Positions 17,560-26,184 are shown, numbered from the stretch's first letter. The stretch: DNA of 58,004 bases from an uncultured Porphyromonadaceae bacterium (GCA_947177685.1 CAMWVE010000016.1:1-58004), one strand, 5' to 3'. Translations and numbers: made by a program. Notes: a model not told the origin generated them from the sequence alone.

Positions 17560-18497
17560 ATCAGCACGACAAGATTTATGTGGCTGGGCACCGGGGCATG
17601 GTAGGCTCTGCCATAGTGCGCGAACTGCAGCGCAACGGCTTCGACAACCTGCTGCTGCGCACTCACGCCGAACTTGACCTCACCGACCAGAACGCCGTCG
17701 AGCAGTTTTTCAGCAGCGAAAAGCCTGACTATGTTTTCCTCGCCGCTGCCAAAGTAGGCGGCATCATCGCCAACGACACAGCTCCGGCAGACTTCATGTA
17801 TCAGAACATGATGCTTGAAATGAACGTCATCCATGCCGCATGGAAACATGGCGTCAGAAAACTCCTTTTCCTCGGCTCATCATGCATCTATCCGCGCATG
17901 GCACCGCAACCCATGCCTGAAAGCTGCCTGCTCACATCCGAACTCGAAAAAACCAACGAGGCGTATGCCCTCGCGAAAATCTCAGGTCTGAAATACTGCG
18001 AATACCTCAACCGCCAGTATGGCACAGACTTCATCTCCGTGATGCCCACCAACCTCTACGGACCCAACGACAACTACCATCCCGAACACTCCCATGTGCT
18101 TCCGGCGCTAATCAGGCGTTTCCACGAAGCCGCCGCAGCCAATCTGCCCGAAGTGACATGCTGGGGCGACGGATCGCCGTTGCGCGAGTTTCTCTATGTC
18201 GATGACCTCGCCAACCTCTGCCTGTTTCTGATGCAGAACTACTCCGGCAACGAAACCGTCAATGCCGGCACCGGCAAGGAGCTGACCATCAAGGAACTGA
18301 CCGAACTGGTGGCAGATGTCGTCGGCTACAAAGGAGCCATTCTGTGGGACACCTCGCGCCCCAACGGCACACCACGCAAACTGCTCGACGTGTCAAAAGC
18401 CACAGCGTTAGGATGGATCTACCGCACCGAATTGCGCCAAGGAATAGAACTCGCCTATCACGACTTTCTGACCAATCCCATGCGTGCCGAACGGTGA
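17556..18497 (+). CDS. fcl: GDP-L-fucose synthase
   Basis: This 313-aa epimerase/reductase completes GDP-L-fucose synthesis from the Gmd product. It has [14 protein letters not shown] (NADP loop), [19 protein letters not shown], the [14 protein letters not shown] catalytic segment and [26 protein letters not shown]-fucose in gut Bacteroidales feeds capsule, O-antigen and glycoprotein fucosylation. Confidence 0.96.
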   Translation: MNQHDKIYVAGHRGMVGSAIVRELQRNGFDNLLLRTHAELDLTDQNAVEQFFSSEKPDYVFLAAAKVGGIIANDTAPADFMYQNMMLEMNVIHAAWKHGVRKLLFLGSSCIYPRMAPQPMPESCLLTSELEKTNEAYALAKISGLKYCEYLNRQYGTDFISVMPTNLYGPNDNYHPEHSHVLPALIRRFHEAAAANLPEVTCWGDGSPLREFLYVDDLANLCLFLMQNYSGNETVNAGTGKELTIKELTELVADVVGYKGAILWDTSRPNGTPRKLLDVSKATALGWIYRTELRQGIELAYHDFLTNPMRAER

Positions 18498-18553
18498 AAT
18501 CAGGCTATTTTCACCACAAAATCAACGAAAAATAAAATAATTTAACACACGGC

Positions 18554-18585
18554 GTTGCAGAAACAAAAAAAAATACCTATCTTTG
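18554..18585 (+). promoter_or_regulatory. Promoter of rpmH
   Basis: GTTG (18554-18557), a 20-nt spacer and TATCTTTG (18578-18585) lie 39 nt before the start codon. Confidence 0.75.
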
Positions 18586-18624
18586 CACTCCAATTGTGCA
18601 AATAATAAAATAATATCATAGGCA

Positions 18625-18780
18625 ATGAAAAGAACATTTCAACCCTCTAACAGAAAAAGAGTGAACAAACACGGTTTCCGTGAAAGAATGGCAACAGCTG
18701 ATGGTCGCAAAGTGCTCGCTCGTCGTCGTGCAAAAGGCCGTCTCCGCCTGACTGTTTCTTGCTCTATCGCAGGAAAATAA
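18625..18780 (+). CDS. rpmH: 50S ribosomal protein L34
   Basis: This 51-aa protein begins [20 protein letters not shown] and continues with [19 protein letters not shown], the diagnostic L34 sequence. It is strongly basic and of normal length apart from a slightly extended C-terminus ([12 protein letters not shown]). It has its own promoter and is followed by the hairpin at 18803-18840. The usual bacterial partner rnpA is not adjacent. Confidence 0.97.
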   Translation: MKRTFQPSNRKRVNKHGFRERMATADGRKVLARRRAKGRLRLTVSCSIAGK

Positions 18781-18802
18781 TTGTTCATCCCTGCTTACCA
18801 TT

Positions 18803-18840
18803 GAGGGTGTGTCAAAATGCAAATTTTGATGCACCCTTTT
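18803..18840 (+). terminator. Terminator-like hairpin / dispersed repeat after rpmH
   Basis: GAGGGTG...CACCCTTTT forms a stem with an AT-rich inner stem (TCAAAAT/ATTTTGA) and ends in four Ts. Its first 20 bases are identical to those of 20119-20157, so it acts as terminator and/or left border of the accessory island that follows. Confidence 0.7.
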
Positions 18841-18926
18841 ACGGTTTATCCACATTGGCGCACCGCTAACTGCTTAATATATTGCGCCGTTTTGCACGTT
18901 TGAGCGTACAATTTACCCACCTGTCA

Positions 18927-18958
18927 CTTGCAAATATTCATAAAAAACAGTAGCTTTG
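18927..18958 (+). promoter_or_regulatory. Promoter of the DUF3791-DUF3990 cassette
   Basis: CTTG (18927-18930), a 20-nt spacer and TAGCTTTG (18951-18958). Only 8 nt separate the -7 box from the ATG at 18967, so the mRNA would be almost leaderless. Confidence 0.65.
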
Positions 18959-18966
18959 CAAAAGTT

Positions 18967-19185
18967 ATGAATAAGGATACTCTTGAATTTGTTACATATT
19001 GCATAAGCAAACTCGCTCAACAACTGAAGTTGAGCCAGCATGAAGTGTATGAACGACTGTACAATTCAGGCATTCTTTATGACTATATTGTGCCCTCCTA
19101 TGACGTTCTCCACACATTCAGCTCCCGCTATCTCATGGAGGACTTGATTGATTATATGAAAGAGAAAGGAGTGCTTCCACAATGA
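18967..19185 (+). CDS. DUF3791-family small protein (first gene of cassette)
   Basis: This 72-aa helical protein starts MNKDTLEFVTYCISKLAQQL and contains SQHEVYERLYNSGILYDYIV and SYDVLHTFSSRYLMEDL. The YDVLHT...YLxEDL end is what I associate with DUF3791, a family often adjacent to DUF3990. The start at 18967 is preferred because an in-frame ATG at 18928 lies within the promoter. The stop overlaps the next start (ATGA). Function unknown; by position it could be an antitoxin or accessory factor to the DUF3990 protein. The cassette is clearly more AT-rich than its neighbours, suggesting transfer. Confidence 0.75.
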   Translation: MNKDTLEFVTYCISKLAQQLKLSQHEVYERLYNSGILYDYIVPSYDVLHTFSSRYLMEDLIDYMKEKGVLPQ

Positions 19186-19652
19186 AACTTTACCATTCTT
19201 CCAACGTTTCAATTGAACGACCTGACACAGACCACTCTCGAAATTTTCTTGACTTTGGGAAAGGGTTTTATCTGACATCATTGCATGAACAGGCTGAAAA
19301 ATATGCACAGCGTTTTATTCGGCGAAAACAAAATGCTTGGATTAACATCTATGAGTTCATCTTCGATCCTTCAGATTGGAAACTTATCGAATTTGACTCC
19401 TATGATAAAAAATGGCTCGATTTTATATCAAAATGCAGGGCAGGAGAAGATGATTCAGATTTTGATATTGTTATTGGCGGCATTGCCAACGACAAGGTAA
19501 TCCATACTCTTGACAGATATTTTGAAGGAGAACTGTCAGAAGATGAAACACTTGGATTATTGAAATATGAAAAACCTAACAATCAGTATTGCATACGTTC
19601 CCAACAGATGCTTGACAAATGCCTAAAACACATTGAAAGTAAACAGTTATGA
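19182..19652 (+). CDS. DUF3990-family protein, ADP-ribosyltransferase-like
   Basis: This 156-aa protein opens KLYHSSNVSIERPD and has LDFGKGFYLTSLHEQAEKYA, the DUF3990 signature. H5 in LYHSS and Y30 in GKGFYLT sit where the H and Y of H-Y-[EQ] ADP-ribosyltransferases would be. NNQYCIRSQQML (133-144) is a candidate third motif. My recollection is that DUF3990 is grouped with the ADP-ribosyl clan; enzymatic activity here is inference. It is translationally coupled on both sides (ATGA overlaps with 18967-19185 and 19649-19867), as in toxin-antitoxin or effector operons. No signal peptide, so cytoplasmic. Alternative: a host-directed or phage-sensing effector. Confidence 0.72.
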   Translation: MKLYHSSNVSIERPDTDHSRNFLDFGKGFYLTSLHEQAEKYAQRFIRRKQNAWINIYEFIFDPSDWKLIEFDSYDKKWLDFISKCRAGEDDSDFDIVIGGIANDKVIHTLDRYFEGELSEDETLGLLKYEKPNNQYCIRSQQMLDKCLKHIESKQL

Positions 19653-19867
19653 CAATTGAAAGCAAAACAGTTCTGAGAGCCAATAAATCAGCCAACGTTA
19701 TAATGAGTATGTGTGATTTATATAATATTTCGTTAGAAAAAGGCACTGACATATACTATAAATCAGATATAGCGGACATGATTGAAGATGGCGTAGCAGA
19801 CCTGCATTGTCGTAGCGACAAATATCTTGCGACTTTAGTGTGGGATGAATATTCCAATAAATTCTGA
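19649..19867 (+). CDS. Small protein, third gene of the DUF3990 cassette
   Basis: This 72-aa protein has no signal peptide. It contains ANKSANVIMSMCDLYNISLEKGTDIYYKSDIADMIEDG and ends LHCRSDKYLATLVWDEYSNKF. The pattern (helix, YY-S, 'ADLHCRSDKYLA') resembles small proteins that accompany DUF3990 genes, but I cannot name a family with certainty. Coupled by ATGA to the DUF3990 gene. Its size, acidity and position fit an antitoxin-like partner; that is inference. Confidence 0.6.
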   Translation: MTIESKTVLRANKSANVIMSMCDLYNISLEKGTDIYYKSDIADMIEDGVADLHCRSDKYLATLVWDEYSNKF

Positions 19868-19909
19868 CATTTCCGGGTCCTTCGGGTTGAAGCAACTCAA
19901 AAGTGTTAC

Positions 19910-20074
19910 ATGTTTCTTTATTCAAAAGATACTGTTCTCTATGTAGGGACACATCGTGGTGCATCCGCACACAAACCACTATATATCAACGCATTACCGA
20001 ACACCGATCCTTATTCGGTTTCATCAGATGGAAAAACCCTCACATGGGAAGGCGATGTTTATAATAAACGATAA
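19910..20074 (+). CDS. 54-aa ORF at the end of the DUF3990 island, possibly a gene remnant
   Basis: The ORF begins MFLYSKDTVLYVGTHRG and ends SVSSDGKTLTWEGDVYNKR. It has no obvious start region of its own, lies 42 nt past the preceding stop and is not recognisable. The C-terminal text looks like the end of a longer protein, so a decayed or truncated gene is at least as likely as a real small gene. The surrounding 19868-20118 holds nothing else that I can support. Confidence 0.35.
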   Translation: MFLYSKDTVLYVGTHRGASAHKPLYINALPNTDPYSVSSDGKTLTWEGDVYNKR

Positions 20075-20118
20075 ACATTCCTTTCTATAAATTTCCCAAA
20101 AACGAATTTTTTCCAAAT

Positions 20119-20157
20119 GAGGGTGTGTCAAAATGCAATTTTTGGCGCACCCTCTTT
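20119..20157 (+). terminator. Terminator-like hairpin, right border of the DUF3990 island
   Basis: GAGGGTG (20119-20125) pairs with CACCCTC (20148-20154), followed by TTT. The first 20 bases equal those of 18803-18822. It closes the accessory cassette. Confidence 0.7.
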
Positions 20158-20298
20158 AGGTTTGTCAGAATGAGTCACACACCGCCATTTTCTTTCTGTT
20201 ATTTCCTTGCAACAGATATTTTCGCCGTGAGCAACCGCATATTCGGAAATATTTTACTATTTTTGTAGGTTGATAGGGAACATGTCCCGATTATTACT

Positions 20299-21147
20299 AT
20301 GGACGAACAAAAATATACCATCAAGCCGAATGTGCTTGACTACGACGATATTGTAAAACTTGCCCCAAAACTGCAGGGGCACGAGAAACTTGTTAACAGC
20401 CTGCTGCATCTGCTCAGCGTTGACAAGGTCAACGGCGTACACAGCCGCAACTGCGACACCCCCGGACCGGAATTCGTGCGACGACTGCTGTTCGACGAAT
20501 TCAAAATCAAACTCAGAATTGACAACGAACAGCTGCTCGACAACCTCCCCGAAGGAGCATTTGTGACCGTATCGAACCATCCGTTCGGCGCACTTGACGG
20601 CATCACCCTCATTCATCTTATTGCCTCACGCCGCCCGCAGTTCAAGGTGATGGTGAACATGGTTCTGAACCAGATAAGCGCCATGCGACCCAATTTCATT
20701 GCCGTGGATGCACTCGCCTCGAATGACCCCGCGAAGAAAAAGGTGTCGATGCAGGGCATACGCGAAGTAATCAAGCAGGTACGCGCAGGCAATCCGGTGG
20801 GATTTTTCCCTGCCGGCGCCGTCAGCAAAATCAACATCAAGGGTGAGCTGAACGACCGTCAGTGGCAACCTTCCGTAGTCCGGCTTATCGAGCAGCTCAA
20901 AGTGCCCGTGATACCCATTTTCTTTCACGGCTCCAACTCATGGTGGTTCAACTTCTTGGGTGTGGTCAGCTGGCAGCTGCGCACACTGAGGTTGCCTGCA
21001 GAGGTGTTCCGCAAATGCGGAAAGGAGATCCACGTTTCAGTGGGCGACATCATCACCGTCGAGGAGCAACAGCGCCATCAAGGCTCTGTGGAAGAGTTCG
21101 GCGAATTTCTGAAATCTAAAACCTACGAACTCCGGAAATGCAAATAA
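20299..21147 (+). CDS. Lysophospholipid acyltransferase family protein, GlsA-like
   Basis: This 282-aa PlsC-superfamily acyltransferase has VTVSNHPFGALDG as the catalytic NH-x-D motif (five residues rather than four between His and Asp), GFFPAGAVSK as the substrate block, and PVIPIFFHGSN near the end. The overall layout, with WQPSVVRLIEQLKVPVIPI and LRLPAEVFRK, resembles the O-acyltransferase half (GlsA/OlsA-like) of glycine or ornithine lipid synthesis in Bacteroides. The expected GlsB partner is not adjacent, so phospholipid acylation is an alternative. It overlaps the sigma-54 regulator by 10 bp. Confidence 0.75.
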   Translation: MDEQKYTIKPNVLDYDDIVKLAPKLQGHEKLVNSLLHLLSVDKVNGVHSRNCDTPGPEFVRRLLFDEFKIKLRIDNEQLLDNLPEGAFVTVSNHPFGALDGITLIHLIASRRPQFKVMVNMVLNQISAMRPNFIAVDALASNDPAKKKVSMQGIREVIKQVRAGNPVGFFPAGAVSKINIKGELNDRQWQPSVVRLIEQLKVPVIPIFFHGSNSWWFNFLGVVSWQLRTLRLPAEVFRKCGKEIHVSVGDIITVEEQQRHQGSVEEFGEFLKSKTYELRKCK

Positions 21148-22376
21148 TCCCTCCACCCGAACCACCTGAAGTTCAGCAGGCAAAGATGCGCTTCGGCATT
21201 GTGGGTAATGCACCCGATCTGATCGCAGCCATTCAGCGCGCCATTCTGGTAGCGCCAATCGACATATCGGTCCTTGTCACCGGCGAAAGCGGCTCCGGAA
21301 AGGAGTTTTTCCCAAAAATTATCCACCAGTTCAGCCCGCGCAAGCACAACAAATACATTGCCGTTAACTGCGGAGCCATACCTGAAGGCACCATCGACTC
21401 GGAGCTGTTCGGTCATGAGAAAGGGGCTTTCACAAGCGCCGTAAGTGCCCGGAAGGGCTATTTCGAGGAGGCTGACGGAGGCACCATTTTCCTTGACGAA
21501 GTGGCAGAGCTGCCCCTCCCCACCCAGGCAAGGCTGCTGCGAGTGCTTGAGACAGGAGAGTTCATGAAAGTGGGCTCATCCGTGATCCAGCGCACCAACA
21601 TACGCGTGGTTGCAGCCACAAACGTCGACATGCATCGCGCCATACGCGAAGGTCGATTCCGCGAAGATCTCTATTACCGCCTCTCAGGGGTGCAGATTCC
21701 GGTTCCGCCGTTGCGCGATCGCGGCAACGACATTCTTCTGCTCGCCCGCAAGTTCGCAGCCGATTTCGCCGAACGCTACAAGCTCCCCGGCATAACATTC
21801 TCGCAGTCAGCACGCGAACTGATGCTTACCTATCGCTGGCCCGGAAACATCCGCCAGCTCAAGAACATTGTGGAGCAGATTGCCATATTCGATGCCGGCA
21901 ACGAGGTCACTCGCGAGCAACTGCTCGGATATATCCCTGAGAATGAAACCGTTTACACCCCTGCCCGATGCTCCGACAGTTCCGCGTCATCCGCTGACCA
22001 CTCCTATGGCAAAGAACGCGAGATGCTTTTCAGCATGATTTTCCGCATGCAGCGCGAAATTGATCGTCTGCGCTCAATCGTTGATGAGAAAGAGAGCGGC
22101 AACGCCACCGTAGAACCGCTCCCGGTGGCAGAGGAAATCACTGTGGAGCAGCCCCGTAACCCGCATGCCATCATCCCCTACTCTCCCGTTGAGGATATCA
22201 CCGGACTATCGCCCCGTGCAGCCTCTGCTGCACCTGCCATCTCTGCCACCGACGAGCGCGATATTATCCGGCAGGCGCTCGAACGCAACGACGGAAGGCG
22301 CAAAGCCACCGCCAAGGAACTGAACATTTCTGAACGAACCCTTTATAGAAAAATCAAAGAATATGACTTGGAATAG
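21138..22376 (+). CDS. Sigma-54-type AAA+ transcriptional regulator without receiver domain
   Basis: This 412-aa bEBP has Walker A TGESGSGKEFF, a GAFT loop reading GAFTSA instead of GAFTGA, Walker B GGTIFLDEVAELP, and a C-terminal Fis-type helix-turn-helix (RRKATAKELNISERTLYRKIKEY). The N-terminus before the AAA+ domain is only about 40 residues, so there is no receiver or GAF sensor. The Gly-to-Ser change in the sigma-54-contacting loop may weaken or alter sigma-54 interaction. In Bacteroidales this gene sits before lptE, as here (14-bp overlap), suggesting an envelope-related role. Confidence 0.88.
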   Translation: MQIIPPPEPPEVQQAKMRFGIVGNAPDLIAAIQRAILVAPIDISVLVTGESGSGKEFFPKIIHQFSPRKHNKYIAVNCGAIPEGTIDSELFGHEKGAFTSAVSARKGYFEEADGGTIFLDEVAELPLPTQARLLRVLETGEFMKVGSSVIQRTNIRVVAATNVDMHRAIREGRFREDLYYRLSGVQIPVPPLRDRGNDILLLARKFAADFAERYKLPGITFSQSARELMLTYRWPGNIRQLKNIVEQIAIFDAGNEVTREQLLGYIPENETVYTPARCSDSSASSADHSYGKEREMLFSMIFRMQREIDRLRSIVDEKESGNATVEPLPVAEEITVEQPRNPHAIIPYSPVEDITGLSPRAASAAPAISATDERDIIRQALERNDGRRKATAKELNISERTLYRKIKEYDLE

Positions 22377-22887
22377 ACTCTTTGCACTGCCTCTGATGCT
22401 CTTGCTCGCCATGCTTCCCGTGTGGCAGGGGTGCATACCATCCTATAAGCTCAACGGTTCGGCGATGGACTACTCCGTTTACAAAACCATACATATCAGC
22501 GAGTTTCCCATCCGTGCGGCTCTGGTCTATCCTCCACTGCAGCAGACGTTTGAGAACGAGCTGATGGACTACGTCACACGCAACACCCGCCTGCAGATTG
22601 TCGAGGGTGCGTCTGACCTTGAAATAGAGGGCGAAATCACCGGCTATAACCTTACACCGCAGGCAGTTACAGAGAATGCCTATGCCTCCATGACCCGACT
22701 GACGATCAATGTCCGCGTGAAGTATTCCGACCTGAAGGATGAGAAAAACAACGTTGACCAGACCTTCTCGGCATACCGCGATTTCAGCAGCGAGGAAATG
22801 CTCACCGACGTGCAGGACGAACTCTGTCAGCAAATAAGCAAGGAACTGGTCGACCTGATTTTCAACGCAACTCTCGGTAACTGGTAA
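22363..22887 (+). CDS. lptE: LptE-family LPS-assembly lipoprotein
   Basis: This 174-aa protein has a signal peptide ending in a lipobox with C24 (LPVWQGC), then SYKLNGSAMDYSVYKTIHISEFPIRA, typical of Bacteroidota LptE. LptE plugs the LptD barrel that inserts LPS into the outer leaflet. Its start overlaps the regulator's C-terminus by 14 bp. The family assignment rests on the SYKLNG and DLEIEGEITGYNLTPQAV patterns and on context. Confidence 0.82.
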   Translation: MTWNRLFALPLMLLLAMLPVWQGCIPSYKLNGSAMDYSVYKTIHISEFPIRAALVYPPLQQTFENELMDYVTRNTRLQIVEGASDLEIEGEITGYNLTPQAVTENAYASMTRLTINVRVKYSDLKDEKNNVDQTFSAYRDFSSEEMLTDVQDELCQQISKELVDLIFNATLGNW

Positions 22888-22897
22888 TCACATCATC

Positions 22898-23659
22898 ATG
22901 ACAAACACCGAAGAACAAATACGGCTCCTTCTTGACCCTCAGACCCCTGAGCCACAGCTTCTTGAAACATCGCGCCGGCTGATTGACGACTACCCGTTCT
23001 TTCTGCTCCCTGCCATTGTGGCTCTGAAACGGTGCCGCCCCATGCTCACCGAGCAGGAGCTCAACAGCTACACCCTGAAGGTGGCGCTCTCCGATCCGCA
23101 ACATGTAGCCCTGTTCGACCTGCTCTGTTCGCGCGCAGCCGAATTCCGCAACTTCTATCCGCCCGAAACCACGCCGTCAAAACCCACCACCGTGGATGCC
23201 ATTGACACATTCCTGCAGCGCTACGGAGGCGGAAGAAACAATGCCGAGGAAACAGAATTGCTTGAACGGCTGATATTTAACCCCATGCCTGACTATGCCT
23301 CGGTGCTTGAACAGCAAGCAGCTGCCGAACCCCTGCAGCAGACCGAAGCACCTGCCGACTCAGCCGATGCGCGCATCGATGAATTCCTGCGCAAGTTCTC
23401 GCCTGAGAAAGATAAAGATGATGAGCCTGCCGTTGTCGCAGAAACCACGCCTGCACCCCGCAGTGTGGCAGAACCTTCGCCTGACTCACTTCTGAGCGAG
23501 TCACTTGCCAAATTCCACATCCGGCGCAAGCAATATGCCAAAGCACTGGAAATCATTAGCGGACTTGCCGTGTCACACCCCGCGAAATCAGAATATTACG
23601 ACATTCAGATCCGCTTCCTCAAAAAACTCATACGCAATCAGCAACTATCGCAGAACTGA
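22898..23659 (+). CDS. TPR-like hypothetical protein
   Basis: This 253-aa soluble protein begins with TEEQIRLLLDPQTPEPQLLETSRRLIDDYPFFLLPAI. It has a Pro/Glu/Ala-rich middle (about 135-200) and ends with one clear TPR-like repeat (LAKFHIRRKQYAKALEIISGL...YYDIQIRFLKKLI). It follows lptE by 10 nt and is known as a conserved lptE neighbour in Bacteroidales, but no function is established to my knowledge. Confidence 0.75.
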   Translation: MTNTEEQIRLLLDPQTPEPQLLETSRRLIDDYPFFLLPAIVALKRCRPMLTEQELNSYTLKVALSDPQHVALFDLLCSRAAEFRNFYPPETTPSKPTTVDAIDTFLQRYGGGRNNAEETELLERLIFNPMPDYASVLEQQAAAEPLQQTEAPADSADARIDEFLRKFSPEKDKDDEPAVVAETTPAPRSVAEPSPDSLLSESLAKFHIRRKQYAKALEIISGLAVSHPAKSEYYDIQIRFLKKLIRNQQLSQN

Positions 23660-23684
23660 GACAGACACCCATTCCACGCAATTA

Positions 23685-23713
23685 TTTAACACACTTAAAA
23701 AACATGTGTTAAA
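23685..23713. terminator. Inverted repeat downstream of the lptE operon
   Basis: TTTAACACA (23685-23693) pairs with TGTGTTAAA (23705-23713), loop 11 nt. There is no U-tract, so it may be an operator or weak terminator ahead of the endonuclease gene. Confidence 0.4.
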
Positions 23714-23749
23714 CACAGTGAAAAAACAATCCTGTTAAGTTGTTTTTCT

Positions 23750-23757
23750 TAACTTTG
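23750..23757 (+). promoter_or_regulatory. -7 box of the endonuclease gene
   Basis: TAACTTTG matches TAnnTTTG and lies 27 nt before the ATG at 23785. Confidence 0.45.
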
Positions 23758-23784
23758 CACTCCCAATCCAGAAAATTATAAACC

Positions 23785-26184
23785 ATGAATATTGCAAAAC
23801 GCATAACCATAGTAACTCTTTGCGCACTCGGCGCGTCAACCCTGTTCAACATTGTGGCTGATGCCCCTGCCGGGTACTACGACCGCTGTCAGGGAAAAAC
23901 CGGAAAAGCACTGCTCCGTGCCCTGTTTGAAACCGTCGGCAGCCACACCGTTGTGTCATACGACGGGCTGAATGAAGTCTACAAAACCAGTGACGTCTAC
24001 CCCGACGGCAAGCTTTGGGACATGTACTCCACCAAGCACTGGGAACACGGCGAAAAATGTGGCAGTTACAAGCTTGTGGGCGACTGCTGGAACAAAGAAC
24101 ACTCCATGCCCAAAAGCTGGTTTAACCGCGCCACCCCTATGTATTCCGACGCATTCCACCTCTATCCCACCGACGGCAAGGTAAACGGTCAGCGTTCAAA
24201 CTACCCGTTCGGCGAATGTGCCGGTGGCACAACTCTCCCCTCGTCAGGCAGCGTCAAGGCGCTCGGACGCTGCGGAACATCCACCTTCCCCGGCTATTCC
24301 GGCAAGGTTTTCGAGCCGGATGACCAGTACAAAGGAGACTTCGCGCGTACATATTTCTATATGGCAGCAGCCTACAACGACCGTATTTCCGGCTGGTCAT
24401 CGGACATGCTGGCAGGCAACGATTATCCCGTCTACACCACATGGGGCGTCAACCTGCTGCTGAAATGGCATCGTCAGGACGCCGTATCAAGCAAGGAAAC
24501 CACCCGCAACGATGCTGTTTACAAATATCAGAAGAACCGTAACCCCTTCATCGACCATCCCGAACTTGTAGAATACATCTGGGGCAATCAGCAAGGCGAG
24601 CCGTGGTATCCCGGCGGAAAAATCGCCGAGAGCATTGCCACTCCGGCTGACGGATCCACTGTCAGCATGGGCAAATCAGGCATCGGCATTGCCAAAACAC
24701 GCCGCATCAGCATTGCCGCATCAGGATTAATAAACGACATAACCGCCACATTGTCAGGCTCATCAGCTTTGAACATAACCTCACGTCAGCTCTCCGTGAG
24801 CAACATCAAGGCAGGCACGGCATACATTGAAATCACCCTGTTGGGCAACACTGCCGGAAAGGTTTCATCCACACTGACCCTCACCTCCGGAAGCGCGAAA
24901 TCCACAGTGACAATCACTGGTGAAATAGTCAACGGCATACCTGCCGAGGATGCCACCGAAATCACCGAGGAATCATTCATGGCTAACTGGGTCAACGTGT
25001 CGGGCGACGGTGCCATATACTCTCTCGACGTCAAACTTAACGGCGAATCGCTTGCCGGATACCCCCGCGATGTCTATGCCGAAGATGAAACCGAAAAAGT
25101 GACCGGACTGGAACCGGAGACCACCTACACTTACACCCTTTCAGAAGGCGCCCTCAAGTCAAACACTGTGGAGGTGACAACTGCGGCACCCGTTCCTGCC
25201 CTCTATCTCCTCTTTGACGGTGACCTGACCTTCAACTCCATTGCCGGCGAACCCTCGGAAATCGCAGAATTCCGCATCGACGTGGAGAACATCTCCGATG
25301 ACATAACGGTCACTGTCGACGAACCCTTCCAGCTCTCCACCGACAAATCAAACTGGAGCCGCGAAATCAGTCTTGATCCCGAAGAAGATCGCTTCTACCT
25401 CCGTCTGTACTCCGAAATAGCAGGCGTTTTCACTGCCCAGCTCGAAGCCGAAGCAGGAAGCTACACCTCTGATAACGTGGAGATTAAAGCAGTTGTGGCA
25501 ACCTCAGGCGCAGAATTCACCGAGGATTTCGAGGCATCGGACAAAGGAAACTACAACGACGGCGACTACACCGGAACCATGTGTGAATGGTACTTCGTGA
25601 ATGCCGGCGTCTATAAAGGTGACGGTGCCTACGAAGGTGCGCTCGCCGTACGCTTCGGCAAAGCCAAAACACCCTGCTACATTGAAATGCGTGCTGACAA
25701 AGCCAACGGATGCGGCACCGTGACATTCTATGCCGAAAAATGGACAGCCAACGAGGCAACTCCCACCGTCACAGTCGATTACTCCACCGATGGCGGCGAC
25801 ACATGGCACACCGGTCCCGCAATAGAAATCACAGCCACATCCTATGCACCCTATTCAGCCGTCATCAACCGCACAGGCAACATCCGCGTGCGCATAAACC
25901 GCACCGAAGGCGCCCGATTCATGCTCGACGCCCTTTCCATCTCATCATACAAAGAATCCGGAGTGGAAACTGTTGCCGACTACCACACATGGGATGCCTA
26001 CTGTGCTGACGGTCAACTGGTAATAGAAAACAGCGGCATAGCCAACCATGCCACCGTCTACGGTGTTGACGGCATAGCCCGTTTCGACCAGCTGCTCCCC
26101 GTGGGCAACACATGCCTGAAACTCCAGCCCGGTCTCTACATCGTAGTGGTCGACAACTTCTCCCGCCGCGTGGTAATCCGCTAA
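23785..26184 (+). CDS. Secreted endonuclease I-family nuclease with C-terminal sorting-like domain
   Basis: The 799-aa product starts with a signal-like segment (RITIVTLCALGASTLFNIVADA). It carries an Endonuclease_1 domain (about 28-275) with the catalytic CWNKEHSMPKSWF (101-113) and SDAFHLYPTDGKVNGQRSNYPFGEC. Beyond it are Ig/BACON-like strands (about 300-390), a fibronectin-III-like module (about 395-470), a further beta region with a jelly-roll-like stretch (about 575-720), and a C-terminal GVDGIARFDQLLPV...LQPGLYIVVVDNF tail resembling type IX secretion sorting domains. Likely an exported DNase used to scavenge nucleotides or degrade extracellular DNA. Confidence 0.88.
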   Translation: MNIAKRITIVTLCALGASTLFNIVADAPAGYYDRCQGKTGKALLRALFETVGSHTVVSYDGLNEVYKTSDVYPDGKLWDMYSTKHWEHGEKCGSYKLVGDCWNKEHSMPKSWFNRATPMYSDAFHLYPTDGKVNGQRSNYPFGECAGGTTLPSSGSVKALGRCGTSTFPGYSGKVFEPDDQYKGDFARTYFYMAAAYNDRISGWSSDMLAGNDYPVYTTWGVNLLLKWHRQDAVSSKETTRNDAVYKYQKNRNPFIDHPELVEYIWGNQQGEPWYPGGKIAESIATPADGSTVSMGKSGIGIAKTRRISIAASGLINDITATLSGSSALNITSRQLSVSNIKAGTAYIEITLLGNTAGKVSSTLTLTSGSAKSTVTITGEIVNGIPAEDATEITEESFMANWVNVSGDGAIYSLDVKLNGESLAGYPRDVYAEDETEKVTGLEPETTYTYTLSEGALKSNTVEVTTAAPVPALYLLFDGDLTFNSIAGEPSEIAEFRIDVENISDDITVTVDEPFQLSTDKSNWSREISLDPEEDRFYLRLYSEIAGVFTAQLEAEAGSYTSDNVEIKAVVATSGAEFTEDFEASDKGNYNDGDYTGTMCEWYFVNAGVYKGDGAYEGALAVRFGKAKTPCYIEMRADKANGCGTVTFYAEKWTANEATPTVTVDYSTDGGDTWHTGPAIEITATSYAPYSAVINRTGNIRVRINRTEGARFMLDALSISSYKESGVETVADYHTWDAYCADGQLVIENSGIANHATVYGVDGIARFDQLLPVGNTCLKLQPGLYIVVVDNFSRRVVIR

